Shown: positions 1 to 13,397 of the stretch, one piece after another
Layout of the letters: each line of letters starts with the position of its first letter
Position numbering within the stretch: the first letter of the stretch is position 1
Origin: Daphnia pulex
Taxonomy: Eukaryota > Arthropoda > Branchiopoda > Diplostraca > Daphniidae
Direction of reading: 5' to 3'
DNA: 64,000 nt
NCBI RefSeq assembly: GCF_021134715.1
Contig: NC_060018.1
Location: forward strand, 1,488,001 to 1,552,000
Translations under genes and position numbers: made by a program
Notes under the pieces: model-generated
The model's input: only the letters and a program-made list of their open reading frames with translations
What the model was told of the DNA's origin: nothing
Databases searched by the model: none

Positions 1-680
1 GCAATAGATGCCTGGTCGGTTCACGGCTGTGTTGGATGAAATGAACAACTAGAGAATAAGGGCTTCCACTGGCTTCCAGACACTTTTCGCGCTTTTCGAG
101 AAGGGGTTTCTTCTTTACTTTAGAACGTTGCCAGACCAAAGGCAAACCCTTACAAAAAAATCCCCAGAAATCCGAAAAATTCGAAATTCAGAAATTAATT
201 TTACCATGGATTTTAAATAAAAGTTCGAAATTAATAATCCATATATTCATTAACTTTTAATAAAATATAACAAGAAATTCTTTGTACTTTTGTCAAAATG
301 TTTTTTTGACCGCGATAATTGACCACTTGGTGGCTCTCATAACATGTCCATAGACAAAGACCACTTCTTTGACCGTCTTCTTTGGACTATAGTATTCTAT
401 AGCTCTGCCTACGCCATCTATCGTTTGTTTGTTTCTCTCTTTGGTCGAACCAGGAAGTTGAATGCGCCGCTTATTGCTTCCTTTTTTCAATAGCAGTCGT
501 CAAAAGCGAGCATCGTCGTTGAGTGACCTTCATCACAAATTTCTCAAATGTTGACAGAAACCGAACTCTAAAATACCAAAACAATTTGTGCCCCTCCAAC
601 GTGCACCTTAATGTCAGTTACGCTAGACTAGTTTCGCTTTCTTTTTATGTCGTATCACGAACACAATTAAGTTGTAAAAC
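1..680. other. Intergenic DNA and TMEM64-like 5' leader
   Basis: No convincing gene. The DNA is AT-rich with short T and A runs. The last part, up to the ATG at 681, is the likely 5' leader of the TMEM64-like gene. A 65-codon open frame on the minus strand (293-490) opens with TTG rather than ATG and matches nothing I recognise, so it is not called. Confidence 0.5.
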
Positions 681-1679
681 ATGGGACCTCCAAGTCCCTT
701 CAAATCCACGACAGCTGTATTCTCTCTGGATGAGGAAAATAACTACAGTAGTCTTAATACGATTTCACTCAACAGATCTTCGTTTGTCTCTGGGCCGATG
801 TGCCAGTGTCTCCTTTCGTTGTTAACACTAGCTATCATGGCTTGCTTTGTATTTCTGTTTCGTGATTCCATCTATCATGTTCTGTTGTGGATAGAAAAAC
901 AGGACACCTGGGTTACGTGCATTATGTTTACTGCTCTGTTCACAATTGTGTCACTCCCGTTGACGTGGGGTTATATTTTGCTCAATCTTGCATGTGGGTA
1001 TTTATTTGGTATGATGGCCGGCATCTTGGTTGTTAGTACCACTGCAGCTGTTGGTGTATTTTTTGCTCATGTTATTGTGAAGCAGCTCTGCCTTGGATTC
1101 ATCACTACAAAGCTTCTCAACTCCCACAGCCTCCGTGCATTTGTCAATGTCATCTCTGGACCTCAAGCATTTAAAGTTGTTGCTTTTGCAAGACTGACCC
1201 CCATTCCATTTGGGCTTCAAAATGCCATCTTTGCCGTACTTTTTCAAAATTGATTTAATCTTTATATTTCATATATTAATCTTTATTTTTGGTTTGCTTT
1301 ATTAGGGGAGTTCAATTGGTGTTGGACGATACATGTTGGCAACAGCCATGGGATTGTTGCCTACTCAAGTAATCAACGTTTATTTGGGTAGTACATTGAG
1401 ATCTATGCGAGATGTCCTGACTGACGATAATACTGCAACTACAGGGTACATCGTATTCTGCATACAGGTAATTTTAAATTGGAAAATAGCTTTTAAATTT
1501 ATGTGTTCCAGTGTTGTTCTACTTTTTAAAATCAGGTGGCTATCAGCATTGGATTGATGACCTATGTGGTTAGGAGGGCCAGACAGGAACTGCAAAAAAT
1601 AGTTCTGTTAACCACCAACACACTACATAAAGTGGAGCTGGGTTTACCCGAACACGAAACATTCAGCAACAAGTGTTGA
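681..1679 (+). CDS. TMEM64-like VTT-domain (SNARE-associated Golgi) membrane protein
   Basis: Three exons join in frame: 681-1235, 1306-1467 and 1536-1679, giving 286 residues. Both introns are about 70 bp with GT-AG ends and phase 0. The protein is multi-pass, with a short polar N-terminus followed by hydrophobic helices. Family signatures visible are SLPLTWGYILLNLACGYLFG (residues about 90-109), FARLTPIPFGLQNAIF (about 169-184) and GLLPTQVINVYLGSTLRSM in exon 2. These match vertebrate TMEM64, a VTT/SNARE-associated protein of internal membranes whose mammalian member has been linked to ER calcium handling; that role is not shown here. The start is the first in-frame ATG, in good context (ACATGG). 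Vertebrate TMEM64 has a longer N-terminus. The gene converges on AGXT2. TMEM41-type relatives are the alternative, but the motif match favours TMEM64. Confidence 0.85.
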
Positions 1680-2341
1680 CTATTGAAGCACAAGCTTATT
1701 ATAAAGAAAAACTGTATGCACTTCAATGTATCCGATATTCACTCCTTATGATCATTAGTTGAGGCGCATAACTTTTATTTCCCTGTGTTCATCACAATGT
1801 ATTTTAGCAATAATTCCTGCTACCCAGTTTCCCCTGGTTGAGCTGGCTCTCAATTCACATTTCGCGGGTCTCGACTGCTTTTTACTGTTGCGCGAAATAT
1901 TTATTGTATTTTTGTTAACTGACAAATTGACAATCAAGCTCTTCCCTTGCAGTGCCTACAATTAACAAAGTATTTAACTAAACTTGCAGTACGTTCACCT
2001 TGCCTCAAATTTACCCCTCAAGATAACACAAATATGGCAGCATTTGATCATTTCCATTCAGATGAACTAGTCTATGTTAGGCATCTGTTCCAATGTATTT
2101 TTGCGCACGCAAATTATATGGCTGCTAATAGGCGAGACAACTCGGGAAAGAAAAACAATGATATTCTACCAAGTTATTTAATATGGATCCCTTTAGAGTA
2201 ACTGTAACTCGTGTTAAATGTCCCTCGGCAAATACACAAAATTAATATTTATGTTAGTTTCAACAACCACAATCACTTTTAGAAAGTTTGCCATCAACAA
2301 CGGGGGAAAAGGCTTGGCGCTTTAGTAAAACAAAGATTCAC
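1680..2341. other. Convergent intergenic region (3' ends of TMEM64-like and AGXT2)
   Basis: About 660 bp between two converging stop codons. It holds the 3' UTRs of both genes. I see no clear AATAAA on either strand immediately after the stops and no open frame with recognisable protein. Small ORFs here are in AT-rich DNA and look random. Confidence 0.5.
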
Positions 2342-4456
<2,115 letters not shown>

Positions 4457-5368
4457 TTTTCAAGCGACTGGTTAGTATCGTATCCCTTCAGTGCAGTAAT
4501 CAGTAGAGTGTTTCAGCTTATGCGCCGCATTGAACCACGACTGGCTACATGTAAACGATATGTTCAGAGCAGTCCCGTACAAAACTTGTATGGTAATGTC
4601 CGAATAGGCGCGATTGTCTACATTTACAAGGTCAAACACCCAAAAATCAAAATAAACAACTTACTATGTGGCACAACGTTGCCACAACTTTCTATTCAGT
4701 TTGAATTCATTTTTATTTTTATTTTGATAATTTTATTCGCCTCGAGCACTTGTTGTTAGATATAAATACACAATTTAATGCCACAGCATGATATATTTTT
4801 CAAGAATTAACCAATTTTTGTTTTTTCTACATAAATTTATTTTTAAAAAATCAGTTCCGTGGCATTGGATGAAAATAGACAACGAAATTCGATTCTCGGT
4901 CAAGAGTTTTTCTGAAAATTAGAATTTCAGTGCTTAATAGCCAAAGGCAAAAGAGACGTGTTCACACACAACTGCGCAATTTCATCAAAGAAGTCCACCT
5001 TGATTTTACTAGAGAATATAATAATAAGATAATTCGACGTAATAAGGCCGCCGCATTCATGAATGAGCACTTTTACGGGTTTCTCAGACTTCCGACAGTG
5101 TTCACTTTAAATGGAGTTGGAATGTTCTTTAAAAATATATATATATCTCGAAAAAAGAAAAGATTGTTGCCAGAAGGTTCGAATGGGCATCGCTGCCCCG
5201 CCGGCAAAGAGACACGTTGACATATTCATATGGAATCTCTTGACGTAGGATTTAACCAACCAAACTAGGGAGAATTGCCCTAGTAACCGCATAGAGTTTT
5301 GATCGATTGGACAGGGCAGTTGGTGTGTTGCGTTGACGATCCTGTCAGTCACAAATTGCGAGTGGAAG
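4457..5368. other. Divergent upstream region between AGXT2 and the METTL27-like gene
   Basis: About 910 bp between two start codons pointing away from each other, so it should hold both promoters. It is AT-rich on the AGXT2 side and more balanced near 5200-5360. I see no TATA box at a position I can tie to a start, and no coding frame with recognisable protein. Confidence 0.5.
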
Positions 5369-7118
5369 ATGGCCGACACTGCCAGCGACCCAACAGCCGA
5401 TCGCTGCAAGTTGAACGCAACGCTCAGCTCATCTGTCCATGACAAAACTGAACTTTTAAGTTTCTATCAACAATGGAGTGACAAATACGATGAGGTAACA
5501 ACACTATTGCATATCGCATTCACCGTCCCATGCCCATCGCCCGCCCTTTTTGGCAACCGCCAACTTTGTCAAAGGACGTCGTCGTTTCACTTGTTACATG
5601 ACACGCGTTCGAGTGTCGGGTTCCCTTGAGCTTCTCCATGTCTATTTCTTTGTTACGTAATTCTAAAAACTAGCTTTTAAATCTAAAAAGAAAAAAAGAA
5701 GCCCTTTACCCTGTTGCACTCGTGTCTATTTGGCGATCGTTTGCTCAACGTTGTCAATTTTAACGACAAATTCTCCCGAGAAATCGGAAACTTCAGAAAG
5801 TTTTAAAAAAAAAAGTTTCTTCTGGTTTTTTTCACTGACTGCAATCAAAAAAAGAAGTTAGACGGTTGCAATTACGCAAATAAAAAAAAAAGTACAAAAT
5901 AAAGAATTGGTGAAAACGATCGGAAGGAAGGTGCTGGCGTGTGGGAACTCGGTTAGTCGGTCTTGTGGTTGAAGCTCCGGCGTGAACTTTTTTTTTTCTT
6001 TCTTTCTTTCTACGCGGAATGGAAAATATGGAAGAAGAACGAAACGAACGAAAAGGCGCATTGTCATTCCCGCAATCACACACACGAGAAAGAAAAAAAA
6101 TTGGTGCTGAGCCACCGCGAGATTTTTTTTATTTTTCAAACATTAGGCTCATTTCCCAAAAATTTTTATTTCCGCTTTCTAAAAGAAAAAAGAAATAATA
6201 ATAAACTCCGAACGCGCGCGCTAATTGTTCATTATGTGTTTCTTAATTTCTTTCCGTTTTTTTTTTTTTTTTTCTTAATTTTTATTGTCGATGAACTAAT
6301 GATTTTTTTTTTTTGTTAAGGATTTCCGACCGGAGCATTACGTCGGACCGCGATTGGCCGTCGAGGCCGTTTGTGAGCTCATTCCCAATGAAAAACGTTC
6401 TCAAGTCACCGTGCTGGACGTGGCTGCCGGCACTGGACTGGTCGGCTTAGAGGTAGTATCATAATAATTTAAGAACCACCGACTAAATAGCATAATTTCT
6501 TTAATTTGAAGAGAAATTTAATTTTTGGAAAAAACAAATTTCTATAACAGTTAGCCAAGAACGGTTTCAACTCGATCGACGCTATCGACGGTTCGGAAGA
6601 CATGCTCACTAAACTTCGCCAAAAAGGAATCTACAAACGTGCAACACAGGTAATACATTAAACAAAGTTCCGTTTCGAATTGAATCGATTGATTGAAATT
6701 TGCGTCGATTGACGTGTGTAGGCAATGCTGGGCAATGCCGACAACGAATCTCTGCCAAAGGACGAATACGATGTTGGTACGTTTTAAATAATGGCCTTTT
6801 TTATTCTTCTTGTTCTCTGAATGCTAATTCGCTTGTTATTGCGTGACAGTAACGAGCTGTGGTGGGTTCGTTCCGGGCCATTTGCCCTGCCAGGCCGTGC
6901 ACGATCTCGTTCGGATGTGCAAACCAGGCGGTCTGATCGTCATCGTCATGCGCTACGAGTATCTGACAACGTGCGAGGAGCTGCGTCCGCTCGAGCCGCT
7001 GATGGACGAGCTGGAAGCCAAGAACCCGAGCCGTTGGAGCCGACTCAAACGTCACATCAGTCCAAACTACTTGCTGGACAAGGAAGGCATTGTCTTCGCC
7101 TATCGCAAATCTTTGTGA
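5369..7118 (+). CDS. METTL27-like (WBSCR27-type) SAM-dependent methyltransferase
   Basis: Five exons join to 226 residues: 5369-5494, 6321-6452, 6551-6649, 6722-6776 and 6850-7118. The first ATG in frame is at 5369 (context AAGATGG). The frame is open further upstream only through non-ATG codons. Motif I of the Rossmann methyltransferase fold, VLDVAAGTGLVGLEL, lies at residues 73-87. The acidic ribose-binding motif follows as AIDGSEDML, and motif IV/post-I as DVVTSCGGF. The N-terminal FYQQWSDKYDED and the GIYKRA segment match the methyltransferase-like 27 family, whose substrate I do not know. Intron 1 is unusually long (826 bp) and full of A and T runs. AATAAA overlaps the end of the gene, eight bases past the stop, so the 3' UTR is very short. 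Confidence 0.88.
5495..6320 (+). other. Long first intron of the METTL27-like gene
   Basis: 826 bp with GTAACA donor and TTGTTAAG acceptor, about ten times the other introns of the gene. It is dominated by poly-A and poly-T runs, including about 19 T near 6257-6275. No internal gene is apparent. Confidence 0.7.
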
Positions 7119-7125
7119 AACAAAA

Positions 7126-7131
7126 AATAAA
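7126..7131 (+). terminator. Poly(A) signal of the METTL27-like gene
   Basis: AATAAA begins 8 bases after the TGA at 7116-7118, followed by an A/G-rich stretch. It is the only canonical hexamer close to the stop. Confidence 0.5.
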
Positions 7132-8260
7132 GAAAAGGTGAAGAAAAATAATCAAAATTTGATTGCGATGTTTTTCGCTTCTTCTTTTAGTTTTATTATT
7201 TCCATCATCGAATCAAAAGAGTTTCGAAAAGAGTAAAAATGCGGCGACATTCTCCGAATCAAAAAGAGACTTTTAGCAGTAAAAGAAAAAGAAAAATACA
7301 CTAAGAAAACAATAGATGGAAATATGAGGCATTTTCGGAATTTTTTTGTCTGAAAGTGACGGGCATCATATCGCCGCTGGAGGAATCATCATCATACGTG
7401 CCGCGGCAGGAAGTCCCGTCGGCTCATCGGCCCCCCTTTGCGTGATCGCGGTTCTTTTTCCTGTGTGTGTGGGTTACATAGTATATATTAGTATCTCTCC
7501 CGATATTGCACGAATGACGCGCTAGATGGTGCCAGTCGTGATTCTGAGACCGGCGGGTTTCGTGTTTCATTCTCCTCTCCGTCGATCACTAAAATGTCTG
7601 CAAGGGAACAAAAACACACAGCGGCGATTCCTCTTGGTTGCGCAAAGTGACGCCAACGGGGTTGAATAAAATAAAAAAGGAAAATCAATGGGAATAAAAA
7701 TCGAAAAACAGTTTTTATTGATTTAAAAAAATAAAGGAAATTCCGACGCATTTACCAACACCAATTTTATCGTTTTTATTGTTAAATGCGGAGAGGTATA
7801 ATATCTCACCAATCCCGTCGTTCGTCTATCCCCCCCTGGAACCCACATTTCCAATCGTGTCGAGGGTTTTTCGGTGCCGACCTGTTTTGCACTTTCACGT
7901 TATCTTCACGGGGGGACATGGTCAGCCATTCGTCACCTTCGGAAATCTGGTCCCATCTCGAGATGGTGGTGGTGGGAGGATCGCATAATAAAATTAAACG
8001 ATGAAATGTTAAAACGATGCCAAAAATTGGGCGACTAATAATTTTTTCAAATCCCCCGCGCAAAAGAAAATCATATAATTCGCTTCATTATTAGATTGTG
8101 CGGTTTCTCAAATTTTCCATCGTGATAATTAGACAGTTTTTCTTTCCACCTCCAACTTTCTTTCCTTACCTTTTTTCTTTTGAGTTTTTGAGTTTTTGTG
8201 TGTGTGTGAGAGAGAAAGAAAGAGAGAGAAAGGTCGTGTGAAACATTCGGCCCCGCACGC

Positions 8261-8276
8261 TGCTGCTGCTGCTGGG
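8261..8276. repeat. CTG trinucleotide run
   Basis: Five tandem CTG units in non-coding DNA just before a GC-rich patch. One of several short trinucleotide runs in this desert. Confidence 0.6.
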
Positions 8277-9736
8277 ACGCGCGGCGAAAAAAAAAAGGGG
8301 CCCATATGGATCCTTACGTAATAAATAAGTATGGGTTGTAATTGAGTTGAGATGATGGCCGCCGCCGCCGCCTCGACGGAGAGCCCAAGAAGAAGAAGAG
8401 AGAGGTAACTCGCGCTCCTCCGAAAATAAAGTTAACAGAGATAGGTGGTGGTGGCCACCCGCCTATATCTAGTAGAGAGAGAGGGGGCCTATGTAGCAAC
8501 TTGTTGGGGCTGTCCCAAATTAAATTACACACCTCCCTTCCACACACAAGTGAGAAGACTCTCAGTTGGGGGGGAAAGAAGAAGAAGAAGAAGCGTCGGT
8601 GTGTGTGTGTTCCGTGAGTCGTCGGTGTTATAACGAGTCTTAAGGAGAGAAAGAAGAAGGTCATGCGGCGGGGTCAGCCGATCGCAGGTGGCAGCGACCA
8701 GATCCTGTTGCATCTACTATACGCACTATATCCAGCTCTATTTTCTTCTCTAATTAAATTCCGCCCAGTTGGTCGTTACGGCAGTCTCGTATTTTCGGTT
8801 TTTATTCACGGCGGGGTTGGCACTGGGTGTGTGTGTTGGGCTCCTGGGCCGTGACAACTCATCAACAGATAGAGTCTCTTTTTTTTTCTTTTTTCACTTG
8901 TTGGGAGAGAGAGAGAGAAAATTGTAAATTTTTACATTTGAAAGTTGCGCCAATGAACGGCTGTTTTTTCTTTTTCGCTCGCGATCGTGTATGTAAATAG
9001 ACGGGAACATCCCAATAGGTGTTGTACAGGTGAGAGGGAGGCCATAGAGGGAATCTGTTGGGGTTCTGGCTTTGCTGGGCCGGAGCTGATGTGCTGCGTG
9101 CCGTTCCCACACTGGATGGATGCCGCCCAGAGTCGTGCAGTGAAAGCCAAATTGGCTGGAGAGCTGAGCTAAGCTGAGCGCGTCTAAGCTCTAGTGTATA
9201 GTGTGATGTGTTTCTAGGCAAATGAGGCCGACCAACAACAACAACGACTCTCTTTTTCTTGACTTGTTTTTTCTACAACTCGTCGTCTCGACATCTTTTT
9301 TTTTTTATTCCGACAGAATCCGGCGCGCGGTTCCGTTTGGCGCTCAGCTCATATTATCCCATTCATTGCGCATTCTCTACCCAATAACCGGCGAATGGCT
9401 TGAATCTTATTTCTTATTCCTTTTCGGCTTTTTACGAGCGCCCATCAATGAAAAACACCTCGTTCCTCATGCACTTTCGGATCCAATATCATACGCAACT
9501 TCTCGGCTCCTCAGAGAAGGGGCCCCCCTTCTCTCGGCTGGATTGTATCCTTGTAGCCGACCCCCCCATGGACACGCATGGCAGGAGAAATGGCGATCCG
9601 GTTTGTGTTTGTCTATGCGCGGAGCAAAGGAAATGACGCAAATACAAAGTTGGAAGAATTACACAATTTTCTGGGTTGCTTGGGGGAAGGGGAAGAACAG
9701 ATTTTTGCCTAGACTAAATTATTTGATGCGCCCACT

Positions 9737-9762
9737 TTTATTTTATTTTATTTTATTTTTTT
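9737..9762. repeat. TTTTA pentanucleotide repeat
   Basis: Tandem TTTTA units (about four) followed by a T run. Plain simple-sequence repeat. Confidence 0.7.
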
Positions 9763-12700
9763 GGCGCTTGGAAATGCGAGAAGGATTTCGAGGGTTTTTT
9801 CAGGCTCGGCTGATCTTTTTATACGTGTCGTCGTCGTCGTGTTTCACGAGGTGAGTCCAAGGGCTTTTGACGCATCTCAACCGGCATCACACATCTCCGC
9901 TGCTGCTGGGCTAGCTATAGCTGCAGTGTCTATTCCGCCGGATATTGCGATACGCTTTCAATTCGCCAAGGTAAGAGGGAATGAATTACGTGACGCGTGC
10001 CGACGACAGCAGCAGCCATCTTTAATATTATTATTATTCTTCAACAGTGATTTTTATAGTCTTTCTCTGGTGTACTAGACTGTAATTCAAAGAAATAAGA
10101 AACAAGACCGGCGGACGGGAAAAATGCGGATTTTTATCGATCAATTTATATCCTTTGACATGGGAGGGGGAAAAACAAAAAAAATTAAGAGATACACACA
10201 TACAGATTGTTCCAAGTGATTTTCTTTTTTTTATTATTATTTTAGAAAAAAAAAAGCCACAGGTTTGCGGCGGTCCGTGTGTGGGAAATGACAAATCGCC
10301 ATGAGCTTCACATCCATTTATCACCGGAAAGTTTGTTGTTTGATTTTCTCTCTGCTCGCGAGGATGTTGTTCTTCTTCTTTTTTTTCTCTCTGATAGATA
10401 CCAAAGGTACGGACCATCTATCCAAAGTGTCTCTGTCCTGTCGCTATCATCAGATTTCAGAATAATAATAATCCATAAAACAGGATAAAATTTAAAAAAA
10501 TAAAAAAGGGAAAGAATTTTCTAAGTTGGAAATAAACAAAAAACAACCGAAAAAATTTCAACGGAAAACTTTCTTGATATTTTCTTGGGAGGGGAATTGA
10601 ACCGGTCGGCCACCACGATTATATAAGGTTTTTTTCATGAAATCACAGAAAAAGAGACCGGTAAAGCTTAACTTGTCCGGAGAGCCGCAGCACACAACAC
10701 ATAATCACGTTCTTGTTTTTTTTTTTGTTTCTGCGTTTTCGTTCGTTCATTTTTTTTTTATAGTCAAATTTATTTCCCAATCATTGGCGCATGTTGTTCT
10801 CTCTCTCTTTTTTTTTTCTCTAAAAAACAAATCACAACCCGAAAATTGACTAGAAAAAAAAAATAACGGAAAAATTTTTCACGAGGAGAGAAAAAGGTCG
10901 TTCCGGGGTCACGAACGTAACTTTGTTCGTGTCTCCCATTTTTGTTCATTTTTTTTTATTCTACACACCTTTATTTTTTTTTACCATCATGTCTGTCCCT
11001 CTCTTTTCTAGATATATATAAAGGGTGGATCGCTTTTCCTTTATTTAAAAAAATAAATGTTTTGGTAAGAAGAAGAAAAAAGAAAAGGGCACGTTGATTA
11101 TTGGAGGAGATAATATGAGTAAGATGCCGCCATCAAAGTCCGCCATCATTGATCATGTATTGCCTTAGCTGCGTCATTCATGCATAAAACCCCGCGACGA
11201 GTGGAGATTCTCACACGTTATACACAGCCTACTTCTACTTCTTCCTCTTTCTCTGCCAATGTCCGATGTCTTTTTCTACCCAAAAACATTCCGGTCATGA
11301 CCGCCCATCTCTCTCCAGTCTCCATAAACTCCCCGGCCGATGACAAGGACCGAAACAAAAACAAAATCTATGGAAAATGTACATATAATCCGATCTATAG
11401 GCGAAAAACGATTAAGAGAAGGATCGAAAGAAAAGAAGAAAATGATCGGAATTCGAGACGATACGGAATTGAAAAATCAAAGAAGAAGACGAATGGAACG
11501 CCCCGAATCGTCGTCGTCAACTCTCCACACTTTTACACGATTGGAAACGCGTGTTGCATGATGACTATCCCTCCCCCCCGGTCGATGAAGACGTTTCATC
11601 TTTTATATACACACACACACTGAGCGGTTACCAACAACAACATCCATCTACACAGTTTCTCAGAGAGTTATTTGGGCCTTTTTCTCCCCTCTCTTTTTAC
11701 CAACAAATAATATCTCTCTCCATTTTTCCCTTCACCAAAATAGTTTGGACAGTTGAGAGACTGTGTCGGAGTCGGACTCGGAGGAGAGAATCAAATAAAG
11801 ACACAACACAAGGAGAAACGTGTGCGATCTGGTCGGACTGATATAGCCGCGCTCTGTTCGGGGTCCGGTGCGCCGTCAACTGCTCTCGTGCGTGCATCAC
11901 CAGGTAGAGAAAGATGCTTGTATATTCACACACAGCAAGTTGCACCGGGCGTGTGTACATATATATATATGATGTAGGCCTGTGTGTTTGTGTGTACAGT
12001 TGTCCAACATGTGTGTGTACGTGTGTTCATGTCGTCTCTCTCTCTGCTCATTTGATCCGATATTGTGTATCCTTCAGCATTTTCCAACTGATGTGGCTCT
12101 GAGCGATGATCTCTTTTGACTCGGGGGTTATTTTTGTTTTCTTCTCTCGCCCCATTTCTTTCTCTGATGTTCATCGCCGAGCAGCCAGAGGATGTGAAAG
12201 GTGGGTCCTCTCTGGCGCGTGTGTGTGTGTGTGACATCGACAGTGAAATATTGAGAAGCGATGGGCTCGCGCATTCCAAAGGCACCGTGGACCTTAACAT
12301 CTCTTTCTTATAAACCACCCCCCTCCCAAAATAGAGATAAATATTAGATATTTTTGGAAGAATAAAAAAAGGAAATTTAGTTTTGAAAAATTGAAAAGTA
12401 AAATAGTTTGAATTTTTGATTAAAAGCGCAATGATTAGACGGAATCATTAAGCCGGTCTGCCAAGGGAGAAATTAGAGAGAAATTTAATGCCTGTGTGTG
12501 TGATGGCCGTTATTCAATCCAATCAGAAAAATGATCGTCTATATAAGCGAAGGGGGTCACGAAAAGGACACGGTCCACATCCACACGATTCATTAACAAA
12601 ACAAAAATAAAATAAAATGTTTCCCCTGGCCGCTTGACGTTCCGGGTTGTTGCGATCAAATTTTTTTTTTTAAAGAGTCGCGCGGGTCTATAAGAAGAAA

Positions 12701-12999
12701 ATATCAAAAGGCAATGATGAAACAAATATTTCCCCCTTCTTTTGACGACACAACACGACCGAGAATAGAAACTGGAGGATGACTGTATAGAAGAAACAAC
12801 CAAGAAACTGAAAAAAAATCTTTTTTCTTCTTAACTAATAAACGAAAAAGAAAACAAAATTCATTTTTCTTTTCTTAGTGGATGGAAATTTCCTGTTCTG
12901 CTCCCTCGCGTTGAATCAAAAGAAGAAAAAAAAAGAAGAAAAAAACAAAGAAATAAAATGAGCGCTAGAGAGACCGTGACACGTCAGAGTGGGAATCTC

Positions 13000-13016
13000 T
13001 TTTTTTTTTTTTTTTT
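13000..13016. repeat. Poly-T tract
   Basis: Seventeen consecutive T, the longest homopolymer in this part of the desert. Confidence 0.7.
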
Positions 13017-13365
13017 GCCGGGGTCGTTCATTTGATAGCAGGAGGTCCTTTGCTGATGCTCTCCAGTTCTCCCTTTGGCTCCTCTCTTCTTCTAGTAGAC
13101 GATTTTGATATGAATAGAATCAAGAAAGAAAAGAAAAAGAAAAAGAAAAGAAAGGAGGAGTTGAGGAATGAAAGAGGAGAGAAGAGAACTCCGTGTCCTC
13201 CATGCCATTTGTTACCTTTTAAATGAAAAAAAGAAAGAAAAAAAAAAGAATAAATGTATACATATGATGTTGGATTCAAGCGGAATAAATCGCCGATGAT
13301 GGGCGATGATGAGGCACGCCGCGACTCCCAAACGGCCAAACCGAACCGCTAATGATTTCTTCCCT

Positions 13366-13397
13366 ATTTCTTCTTCTTCTTCTTCTTATTCTTCTTG
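13366..13397. repeat. CTT/TTC trinucleotide microsatellite
   Basis: Run of TTC/CTT units with one interruption. On the other strand it reads as GAA repeats like those near 22450. Confidence 0.6.

Noticed and set aside
293..490. 65-codon minus-strand frame near the left edge
   Set aside because: Starts at TTG, has no ATG near its beginning and resembles no protein I recognise.
9222..9854. 210-codon open frame on the plus strand
   Set aside because: Translation is low-complexity (Phe/Leu/Arg-rich), with no domain, no supportive splice pattern and simple repeats inside. Long chance frames are expected in this stop-poor repeat DNA.
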